Assembly: GCA_030698405.1 (NCBI GenBank)
Contig: JAUYMU010000055.1
Coordinates: forward strand, 106,646-170,645
Source: Bacteroidota bacterium
Lineage (GTDB): Bacteria > Bacteroidota > Bacteroidia > Bacteroidales > Prolixibacteraceae
Reading direction: 5' to 3'
Length of the DNA: 64,000 bases
Position numbers and translations under genes: made by a program. Under the pieces are notes generated by a model. That model saw only the letters and a list, made by a program, of their open reading frames with translations, was not told the origin of the DNA and ran no database searches. Each line of letters begins with the position of its first letter. The first letter of the stretch is position 1. This document shows positions 7,946 to 15,699 of the stretch, piece by piece.

Positions 7946-10612
7946 TTATTTTTTAACCATTTTTTTCACAACTTGACCATTATTTGTTAAAACTTTCACA
8001 AAATAAAGACCAGAAACTAGGTTTTGAGTATTTATGTAATTGATAGGTAGAAAATCACAATCTTGATTAAATAATAGTTTACCCGCAACATCAACTAATT
8101 CAATCGTCAGAACTTCATTAACGAGATTCCCTAAATCTATAATCGCGTAATTATTAATTGGATTTGGGTAGACATTTATTTTGTTATTTATTGGATCTTG
8201 ATCCTTTATTTCGGTAATCGTACTATTAATTTTGGCACTTTTTGTCCATGTGCTACAATCACATTGCGGTGTCGTACAATTAAACGCTTTTATTAGACAC
8301 GAAGAGCCTGACTCAAATTTTACTCCTGGTTTAAGAATTGCTTTGTTATATGTGTCAATATTTAGTTTACTCCCGGAACTAACAAGTAATGATGTGCCTG
8401 TTGAAGGATTTAGAGATATTGTACCTTCAGCAATGTATCCGTTATATGCATTAAGCATTGTTTGAGTAGAAATGTCTTTTGAGCTGTTGCAATCAACAAC
8501 AAGAATTTCTTTAGTAACAGTTGCTGGTGGCTCTAATTTTGTTAAGCTTCCATTTGCCTGTACTTGGCCGGCATAAGCTTTGAGTTTAATAAAATGTTTC
8601 CCTGGAGCATTGAGTGAAAAGCAACCTCTAGAACCAACATAGGTATAAAAAGATCCATCGTAAATGTCCTGATTAATTAATACGTTATCATAATACCAGT
8701 CTATTTCTTTTACCTGATCGTAATAATATTTTGGATATGTGTAATCAAAGAACCCAACTTTAGATCCCAACGGCATAGATCTCTGGTTTTTACAAACAGT
8801 GTTTAAGAAATCTACTGAAATATGTGGACTTTCATCATTTTTAACGATTACAATAAACTCCTTAGATCCCTGCTTGCCTGCATCATCAGTAGCCCATAAT
8901 GTAATCTTATAGTTTCCTGCACTGCCAAAATAGAAAGATTGGGTTGGATTCGAATTACTTGCATTACAATAAGCATCCGTATTTGCATTACAAGTAACAT
9001 CCAAGTCCCCTTGTTCTGTATTTATTATCCACCAACAAGTTAAGTTCCCAAACTTGTTTGACGAACTAGCAGTGAAGGAAACATTGGTTCCGGGAGCAAT
9101 ACTTACTGGATTCGATTTTATAGTTAGGTCAAGCGTTGGTTTTGAGGGAGTTGAGTTTTGAACGCTTAAGTTACTACCCAAGTAGTTCTGAAAATTCCCG
9201 TTAATAAAAGATGTTGAAAATTTTCCATAATAAACTGGGAAATCAGGAGACGAAATCAGGTTCCCATAATTATCCCATACTGCATCGCAACTAATACTTC
9301 CTTTAAAAAGTTGTCCAATTATTTGATGATTGCTATTAAATAAGGGTGAGCCAGACGAACCAGGTTCAACAATTCCATGTTGCAGGCCAATTTCCCATAA
9401 AGCATTTGTTCCACCAACTCCTTCCCCATTAGAAGTGACTGGCTGCGTTGAAGTGTAGCTGAATTTTTTTATATCACCTTGAGGATGATGAATTGCTACC
9501 GACTTTGAAGAAAGAGCATCTAATTCATTTCTGGACCATCCGGCAAATGCTACATCATAGTTTGATATCTGGTCAACAGTACAATTAAGCTGAAGTAATA
9601 AATACTCAGATGTGAATGAATGAGCATCTGCTTTAAGTACACTCGCGCCAGTAACCGATTTTGTTAACGATTTCGGTATAGTAGCGCCATCATCCAAGCA
9701 AGATAACCCTTCATGTCGGAATATGAATACCCAGTTATTGGTATTTTTGTACGTGCTGGTGTAGGTTGTTTTATTATAAGTTTCGTAGCAATGATTTGCA
9801 GACAAGAATAATGGTTTATCTGTGCCTAGGTAAGGAGTCGATTTATTAATTAATACTCCGGAACAATTTCCCCAGTAGTTATCTGCAATCTTTTCAAGGA
9901 TCATTCCCACGGATTTCACTTCACTTTCCCACCCAAAAGCATCAGAACATGCTGTGTTAATGTTGCAACTGCCTGAAGCTGTATTTGCAAAAGGACCTTT
10001 TAGATAAAAAGAATCATCAAATATGCAAACAACGGCACCTAACTTTAGTATTGCTTGTTCTTTGACTTCTGATGATTGGAAATATTCGATATAAACTTTA
10101 TCGCCAAGCAAAGGTTGAGTTATAAATTGTCCGTCTTCCCTGTTGTTGAGTGATGTAAATGCGCCTAATTCCATGTCTTTTTTCTCATTATAGAAAAAAA
10201 GTTCAGAACCTTCAGGCAGGTAGAAACTTTCGAAAATAAACTGAACCCCATGCCAGTCTTTCGTGTCTAATTTTAGTATCCACAATTCTCCTCCATCTTT
10301 AAGTTTTTTTGATTTTGCTTTATCAAAAAAATCAAGGCTTAGAGGAATTTCTATCCCATAATAAGGGAGAGTACAGGTTTTGCATTCACTTTTGGCTAAA
10401 TCAGCCTTCTCTTTTTCTTTTTTTGCCGCAATGTCAATTTTTATCGTTTTCTTTTCAACGCCACCACCTTTTTGTTTTGAGTCAATAGTGTCATTGAATA
10501 AATCATTGATTTCTTTTTTATAGGATTTTGGAAAACCTCCTCGACTTATTTGGGCTATTGTAGAGATTGAAAAGAAAGTGAATAATGTAAATATCAAAAT
10601 TGTTATTTTCAT
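7946..10612 (-). CDS. Secreted trypsin-fold (lysyl endopeptidase-like) protease with PKD and T9SS domains
   Basis: 888 aa. Signal peptide (1-20), propeptide, then a chymotrypsin-fold domain of the Lys-C/S1 type. GNCSGVLIN leads to the His motif FLSANHCYE, and PGSSGSPLF carries the nucleophile Ser. Where relatives have the catalytic Asp in a 'DF.LL.L' strand, this protein reads SEYLLLQL, so Asp appears replaced by Glu. A PKD-like domain (about 500-595), a cysteine-containing beta region, a 3-coathanger-like stack and a type A T9SS sorting domain (VYPNPINN ... GLYFVKVL) follow. It is the second gene after the 229-aa tail-fibre-like protein (13 bp gap). Confidence 0.9.
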   Translation of the reverse strand: MKITILIFTLFTFFSISTIAQISRGGFPKSYKKEINDLFNDTIDSKQKGGGVEKKTIKIDIAAKKEKEKADLAKSECKTCTLPYYGIEIPLSLDFFDKAKSKKLKDGGELWILKLDTKDWHGVQFIFESFYLPEGSELFFYNEKKDMELGAFTSLNNREDGQFITQPLLGDKVYIEYFQSSEVKEQAILKLGAVVCIFDDSFYLKGPFANTASGSCNINTACSDAFGWESEVKSVGMILEKIADNYWGNCSGVLINKSTPYLGTDKPLFLSANHCYETYNKTTYTSTYKNTNNWVFIFRHEGLSCLDDGATIPKSLTKSVTGASVLKADAHSFTSEYLLLQLNCTVDQISNYDVAFAGWSRNELDALSSKSVAIHHPQGDIKKFSYTSTQPVTSNGEGVGGTNALWEIGLQHGIVEPGSSGSPLFNSNHQIIGQLFKGSISCDAVWDNYGNLISSPDFPVYYGKFSTSFINGNFQNYLGSNLSVQNSTPSKPTLDLTIKSNPVSIAPGTNVSFTASSSNKFGNLTCWWIINTEQGDLDVTCNANTDAYCNASNSNPTQSFYFGSAGNYKITLWATDDAGKQGSKEFIVIVKNDESPHISVDFLNTVCKNQRSMPLGSKVGFFDYTYPKYYYDQVKEIDWYYDNVLINQDIYDGSFYTYVGSRGCFSLNAPGKHFIKLKAYAGQVQANGSLTKLEPPATVTKEILVVDCNSSKDISTQTMLNAYNGYIAEGTISLNPSTGTSLLVSSGSKLNIDTYNKAILKPGVKFESGSSCLIKAFNCTTPQCDCSTWTKSAKINSTITEIKDQDPINNKINVYPNPINNYAIIDLGNLVNEVLTIELVDVAGKLLFNQDCDFLPINYINTQNLVSGLYFVKVLTNNGQVVKKMVKK

Positions 10613-10625
10613 GATAGGTTCATTT

Positions 10626-11315
10626 CTAGTGTTTGTTTTTCAATTCCTCTATCTGTTTTTGCTGCTCAATTACATACAGTGTCAATTCTTCCACTTTTTG
10701 TAAAAGTTTGGCGTTCATTTCAGCAACGTTTATACCATTGGTTTTTACTTCGGCTTCGGTTGGTATATTGGGCAAATGGTTGTTTTCTTTAATAAAGCTT
10801 TCCAACTCATTAAGTGGCATTAGTTTGTAATCGGGTTTAAACACAAAGTCAGCCCAAACATTGGTTTTTACTTCAATCTCTTTGGCGAATAGCTTGCCAT
10901 CTATCTTGACAGTCTTATTGTTGAATATCTTCATCCATAGCGCATTATAACTATCGCCAAATGCAAAATAACTATTCCCGTCATTATTGTTGTTAGGGAT
11001 GCTGAAAATTAATCCGTTGTGCCCATTAATACCTCCGCTTGGGCGGATGACAGCATCTCCTAATATGCTTCCGACAGAAAAATCATTTGGCGATGTTGGA
11101 ATACCTATTTGTAACCGAGTATTCGAAGAATTTGCAATCTCAATTGCAGGTGAAGTTGATCCCTGAACTTTTAAAAGAACTGCATTATCTAAGCTACTTG
11201 TACCTATACCAACTTTATCGTTGGTGTAAATTATGGCACCTGTATCAGTCCATTGGCTGAATGCTTGTTGCGAAAGAAACAAAATACTCGATAAAAGGAA
11301 AAATTTGATTTTCAT
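10626..11315 (-). CDS. Tail-fibre-like coiled-coil secreted protein, paralogue of 4714-5424
   Basis: 229 aa with a signal peptide (about 1-20). It shares the complete architecture of the 236-aa protein, including an almost identical stretch from KTVKIDGKLFAKEIEV through NNHLPNIPTEAEVKT to the coiled coil at the end (KLLQKVEELTLYVIEQQKQIEEL). It begins a two-gene unit with the Lys-C-like protease. The repeated association of this family with two unrelated secreted proteases suggests a joint export or anchoring role, which is an inference. Confidence 0.75.
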   Translation of the reverse strand: MKIKFFLLSSILFLSQQAFSQWTDTGAIIYTNDKVGIGTSSLDNAVLLKVQGSTSPAIEIANSSNTRLQIGIPTSPNDFSVGSILGDAVIRPSGGINGHNGLIFSIPNNNNDGNSYFAFGDSYNALWMKIFNNKTVKIDGKLFAKEIEVKTNVWADFVFKPDYKLMPLNELESFIKENNHLPNIPTEAEVKTNGINVAEMNAKLLQKVEELTLYVIEQQKQIEELKNKH

Positions 11316-11445
11316 GATACTAAAAATTAAAGGTTGATTCCACTCCGAAAAGTGATATTTGTTTTTAATTAATTAATAATCAGGCATATAAATGTTTATT
11401 TCAATTATTTTATGTATCTTGCTTTCATAATAAAAAGAGCAACAA

Positions 11446-13107
11446 ATGTTTAAGAAATCATCAAAATCAGGTCAACTTAACATTTTCACTTCGCCCAAAT
11501 CTTTGTTTTCAGGCAATTCGCTAAAAATGTACGAAGATGAACATGCTTGGCATAACCAGTTTCGCAAACAGGTTACGATGCGTATTGATGAAAATATTTT
11601 TCGACCTTTATATTGTCAGGACAACGGTACACCCAATGCGCCTGTTCGGGTATTGGTTGCAATGATGGTACTAAAAGAGGCAGAAGGTTTAAGTGACCAA
11701 AAGATTTTTGAGAACTGCCGTTTTAATCTGTTGGTGCGCAGTGCCATTGGCTTACATAACGCTGACGATCCAGTTCCCACTGAATCAACCTATTATTTAT
11801 TCCGCAAACGCATTCAGGAATATGCAAAGAAAGAAAACGAAAACCTCTTCGAAACTGCTTTTGCACAAATCACCAAAGATCAATGTGCCGAATTCGAAGT
11901 TAGTGGAAAGCGTATCCGTATGGACAGTAAATTGTTGGGAAGCAATATCGCATGGCTTAGCCGTTACGAATTGATACACGAAACACTGCGTTTATTTTAC
12001 AACCAGGTCAAACAAGCTGGCCAACTCGACAAAGCAATAGAAGACCGGTTAGACGAGCTGCTTAAATTAGAGGGCAATAAAGTTGTTTATATCTGCTCAA
12101 GTGAAGAGGTCAAAAGCCGCTTGCTGGAACTCGGCGAATTGATATACAAAATATTACCACTTTTTTCATCCTCAACAAGTATTTATTATCAAACCCTCCA
12201 ACGGGTTTTCAACGAGCAGTACCGGGTCGATGAAAAAAAGGTAGTCGTTGCCCGTGAGAAAGAAGAAATATCGGCCAAATCGGTTCAGTCGCCGCATGAT
12301 ACCGACTGTCACTACCGGAACAAAGATGACCAAAAAGTGAAAGGTTATAGCATCAATGTAACCGAAAGTTGTGACGATGATAAACCACTAAACCTGATCG
12401 GCCATGTCGATGTGAGGAAAGCAAGCACTTCTGATGTTGATTTTCTTCAGCATGACATCGACAAAGCACAGGAAGTATTTCCCGATAAAATAAAAGCAGC
12501 CCACGCTGACGGAGCTTATCACAGTCCTGATAATCAACAATATTGCAAGAGCAATGAGATCGACCTGTACCTCCATGCCATACAAGGAGCTAAAAGCAGA
12601 TACCAGTTCAACTTCTCCGAAAATGGAGAACTCTCTATTTTTGATGCAATAACCAACGATATTGTCGGCTCAAAAACGATTATCAGCAAAGACGGCACTG
12701 TTAAATGGCGTATCAAAACAGAAAAAGCTTACCGATACTTCACCCAAAAAGATATTGATGGTTACCTGATTCGCAAGCAGATAGCAGAAACCCCTATTGA
12801 AATTTTACAGTTCCGCAACAATGTTGAAGCCACCATTTTTCAGTTAGGCTACCATTATCCAAACGCAAAAAGTAGATACCGAGGTGAAATTAAGCACCAA
12901 ATGTGGGCCACTATCCGCTGTTTGTGGGTGAACTTTGTCCGAATACTGAAATACATAAAACAATTATGTCAAAGAACTCTGTTTTTTACAAAATTTTCGT
13001 TCAAATCATTATTTTCCGAACTCAATTTTGTAATCAACTCAATTTTAACGGCAATTTTGCCAAACAACCTGTTAAGTTCCGAAAATACCCGATTCTACAT
13101 CACTTGA
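11446..13107 (+). CDS. IS1182-family transposase
   Basis: 553 aa, the usual length for IS1182-type DDE transposases. The N-terminal region (RPLYCQDNGTPNAPVRVLVAMMVLKEAEGLSDQKIFENC) is the family's DUF772-type domain. A DDE core follows, with HADGAYHSPDNQQ, and the C-terminal RYRGEIKHQMW region carries the last acidic position. The reading frame is complete. Element ends are unclear: an imperfect inverted pair CCGA-AA-TATTT near 11345 and 13125 is the best candidate. It sits within the second copy of the protease/methyltransferase module. Confidence 0.9.
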   Translation: MFKKSSKSGQLNIFTSPKSLFSGNSLKMYEDEHAWHNQFRKQVTMRIDENIFRPLYCQDNGTPNAPVRVLVAMMVLKEAEGLSDQKIFENCRFNLLVRSAIGLHNADDPVPTESTYYLFRKRIQEYAKKENENLFETAFAQITKDQCAEFEVSGKRIRMDSKLLGSNIAWLSRYELIHETLRLFYNQVKQAGQLDKAIEDRLDELLKLEGNKVVYICSSEEVKSRLLELGELIYKILPLFSSSTSIYYQTLQRVFNEQYRVDEKKVVVAREKEEISAKSVQSPHDTDCHYRNKDDQKVKGYSINVTESCDDDKPLNLIGHVDVRKASTSDVDFLQHDIDKAQEVFPDKIKAAHADGAYHSPDNQQYCKSNEIDLYLHAIQGAKSRYQFNFSENGELSIFDAITNDIVGSKTIISKDGTVKWRIKTEKAYRYFTQKDIDGYLIRKQIAETPIEILQFRNNVEATIFQLGYHYPNAKSRYRGEIKHQMWATIRCLWVNFVRILKYIKQLCQRTLFFTKFSFKSLFSELNFVINSILTAILPNNLLSSENTRFYIT

Positions 13108-13217
13108 GAAAAATAGGGTTGTCGGCCTAGACTCAAGGTTAAAAAAAGAGTTATTTATGTTAGTTTATTCCCAAACACACAAAAAGGTAACCCCGATTCT
13201 TATATTTTAACATTTCT

Positions 13218-13253
13218 TTTTATTGATAAGTTTTCTGTTTATTATCAATAAAA
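13218..13253. terminator. 12-bp perfect inverted repeat downstream of the transposase
   Basis: TTTTATTGATAA at 13218-13229 pairs with TTATCAATAAAA at 13242-13253 across a 12-nt loop. It may be a terminator for the transposase or a host intergenic palindrome. There is no independent T tract. Confidence 0.4.
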
Positions 13254-13353
13254 TTTATAGCGACTGACCAGCAGAGGGTTATTGATTCGCCTAATTCTTT
13301 AAAAGATGAGTATATTTGTTAGCTGATCAATGATAACATAAAATTAGCAATCA

Positions 13354-13700
13354 ATGAACGCAAGTATAAAGACCATTTTAAAGAACTTCTTTTTGATCCT
13401 CAAAATCCGCAATCGATTTTCAATTCAAATCGGACAACGCTACCTTGTGAATTCTCAGGCTGTACATTGTCTATAGCCCCATAATTATTTTAAAAGATTC
13501 GAAAATATTTTGAATTTTTCACGTTTGCTATTATTGATTAACTAAATTCGTCCGTCAAAAATCAATGCTGTATCATGAACCTGACTGATAGGGGGACTTT
13601 ATAGTTGCGTTCACCAGAAAAACGTATGGTCTATTTGATGTTACGAATGGAATAGGATTTTATAGGAAGCAAAAGAAACGAAAAAAACATGGTGGCATTA
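13354..13700 (+). pseudogene. Remnant of a second FkbM-like methyltransferase gene
   Basis: An open 40-codon stretch at 13354-13476 translates to a match of the N-terminus of the 5707-6576 protein: both contain ILKN(F/Y)FLILKIRNRF and QIGQR. After a TAG at 13474-13476 the similarity is lost. The 3' end reappears at about 13630-13700, where TACGAATGGAATAGGATT and the downstream GGTGGCATT match the end and 3' flank of 5707-6576. The middle (about 700 bp) has been deleted. The rest of 13108-13719 holds no other visible gene. Confidence 0.8.
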
Positions 13701-13719
13701 TAACTAAAAGGAACATAAA

Positions 13720-15540
13720 ATGTGCGGATTTACCGGAGTCATATCAACCAATGAGCTTAACCCAAAAGTAATTCTGGACAGCATCGCCAGCATTAAACAC
13801 AGAGGTCCTGATGATACCTTAATTTTCACGGAGAAGAAGGAATTCTTCTCATGTGAACTATCTAGCCCTGCTTCAAAAGAAAGCTTTCAGCAATTGACGT
13901 CAGATAAAAAATCAACGGCATTTTTTGCCTTTAATCGTTTATCAATCGTTGACTTATCAGCTCATGCTATGCAACCTTTTTTTGATCAGGAAAAGGAAAT
14001 TGTATTCATGTTGAATGGTGAGGTGTATAATTATGTCAGGTTAAAAAAAGAATTTCTCGCTAACGAAACATTGATATCTCAATCTGATAGTGAGGTGGCA
14101 TACATGCTTTACCTAAAATTTGGAGATGAATTTGTTCAACATATGCGTGGCATGTTTTCGATAGTAGTTTATGATTTGAAAAACAATATACTAAAAGCGT
14201 GGCGCGATAGATTGGGGATGAAACCTTTTTATTATGCAAACATCGACGGAGTTTTTATTTTTTCGTCGGAAATGAAAGGAATATTTGCGACAAATTTCAT
14301 TAAGAAAGAGACTAATTATCAGGGGCTGGCGTATTCTATGTATTTGGGTACCTGTCCTTCACCACTTACCATTTACAAGTATATCAGCTCACTGGAGGCA
14401 GGTTGTAAGCTGGAATATTCTCATCTTTCAGGTCAAATTAAAATTGATCGGTATTGGCATTTGAAATATACACCAGCAAAAAGAACAATCGGATTCGATG
14501 AGTTTAATGCTGATATGATGGAGTTGTGTCAACTTCACCGAACAGGAGACGTTGAAAAAGCCCTGATGCTAAGTGGAGGAATGGATAGTGGAACTTTGGC
14601 CTACTACTTTAGCAAATTCGATCCAAAACTAAAATGCTTGAACATATTTGCCAACGGTCACCGTATCGACGAGCGTGAGTTTGCAAAGGAGAACGCCTCA
14701 AATGCTGGTTTAGATATTATCTATCTCGAAATTCCGTCCTCACCTTCAGCCAGTCTGATTGAGTCATACATTCAGGCGGAAGAAGAGCCCAATTCAATTC
14801 CTGAGCCTGCTGTTTTTTTGTGCGAAGAAGCCCGAAAGATGGGGATAGAGGTGTTGTATAGCGCCTTGGGCCCCGATGAAATTTTTGGCGGATACAAGTA
14901 TTTTGCGACCATTCACAAACTTAAAAAGTTAAGCGGATTACTGAAGCTTACACCCAATTTTTTGATTCCTAAAAAGCACAGAGAAAAGTTTTCTGAAGTG
15001 AAAAAATATGGATTTGACTACTATCCGATCATTTGCCGAAGGTTATTTACTTGGGACCAAATAAAGAAAATTTTAAAATTGGAAGGCGAACAGAAACCGA
15101 TTCATCCGATCCAATATCTAAAAAATCAAATAAACGTAATTTATCCGGATTATAATAATCTACCATTACTAAAGAAAGTATCCTATCTGGAAATCTATTA
15201 TTTTATCACATCACATCACACATTCAGAAGTGATCAGCCATCCATGCGATTTTCAATCGAAATGCGATTTCCGTTTCTGGATCACCAATTTATTGAGAAG
15301 TATTTCAATCAACCCGATACTTTTGAAAATATCGGTAAATATCTGAAGCCGCAGTTCAGAGAATATGTTTCAAACGTTTTATCCAGTAGAATATTCGAGA
15401 TGGAGAAAAAGGGATTTTCAATGCCCACAGAGAATTGGACAAACATAAGTTTAACTAATTTTCCGGGTGAATTTCAAACAACTAATTCCTCACAATTCTG
15501 GTATTTAACCATGTTGAATAAAATCAAGAAAGAAGTTTGA
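13720..15540 (+). CDS. AsnB-like asparagine synthase (glutamine amidotransferase class II)
   Basis: 606 aa. The initiator Met is followed by Cys2 (MCGFTGV), the Ntn glutaminase nucleophile. The N-terminal glutaminase domain is followed by a synthetase domain with the PP-loop SGGMDS (LMLSGGMDSGTLAYY) and a GPDEIFGGY motif. It is longer than, and clearly different from, the housekeeping asnB at 54815-56488. Paralogues of this length often amidate sugars or peptides in surface or secondary-metabolite pathways. A start-proximal AAGGA precedes the ATG. It follows the methyltransferase remnant directly and ends with a strong CCCGGG hairpin. Confidence 0.85.
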   Translation: MCGFTGVISTNELNPKVILDSIASIKHRGPDDTLIFTEKKEFFSCELSSPASKESFQQLTSDKKSTAFFAFNRLSIVDLSAHAMQPFFDQEKEIVFMLNGEVYNYVRLKKEFLANETLISQSDSEVAYMLYLKFGDEFVQHMRGMFSIVVYDLKNNILKAWRDRLGMKPFYYANIDGVFIFSSEMKGIFATNFIKKETNYQGLAYSMYLGTCPSPLTIYKYISSLEAGCKLEYSHLSGQIKIDRYWHLKYTPAKRTIGFDEFNADMMELCQLHRTGDVEKALMLSGGMDSGTLAYYFSKFDPKLKCLNIFANGHRIDEREFAKENASNAGLDIIYLEIPSSPSASLIESYIQAEEEPNSIPEPAVFLCEEARKMGIEVLYSALGPDEIFGGYKYFATIHKLKKLSGLLKLTPNFLIPKKHREKFSEVKKYGFDYYPIICRRLFTWDQIKKILKLEGEQKPIHPIQYLKNQINVIYPDYNNLPLLKKVSYLEIYYFITSHHTFRSDQPSMRFSIEMRFPFLDHQFIEKYFNQPDTFENIGKYLKPQFREYVSNVLSSRIFEMEKKGFSMPTENWTNISLTNFPGEFQTTNSSQFWYLTMLNKIKKEV

Positions 15541-15604
15541 TTAAAGATGAGGCTGTGGTAGAAATAGTTTTATGAGAATCAAAGATGTTAAATTAAAAAC
15601 TTAA

Positions 15605-15629
15605 AAACCCGGGTGGCGTTCCCGGGTTT
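15605..15629 (+). terminator. CCCGGG hairpin terminator after the AsnB-like gene
   Basis: AAACCCGGG at 15605-15613 pairs perfectly with CCCGGGTTT at 15621-15629 around the loop TGGCGTT. Confidence 0.75.
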
Positions 15630-15642
15630 CTCGTTTTAGAGA

Positions 15643-15675
15643 AGTGAGCGGGTGACTTTGAGTCACCTGCTCACT
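15643..15675. repeat. REP-like palindrome (GGTGACTttgAGTCACC), copy 1
   Basis: Two 15-nt arms (15643-15657 and 15661-15675) with a 3-nt loop and one G-U pair. The arm core GCRGGTGACT is shared with the hairpin at 44688-44720. It lies just downstream of convergent 3' ends and may also terminate the EF-G2 transcript on the minus strand. Confidence 0.7.
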
Positions 15676-15699
15676 AAACAACGTGTACCTGATTTATTT

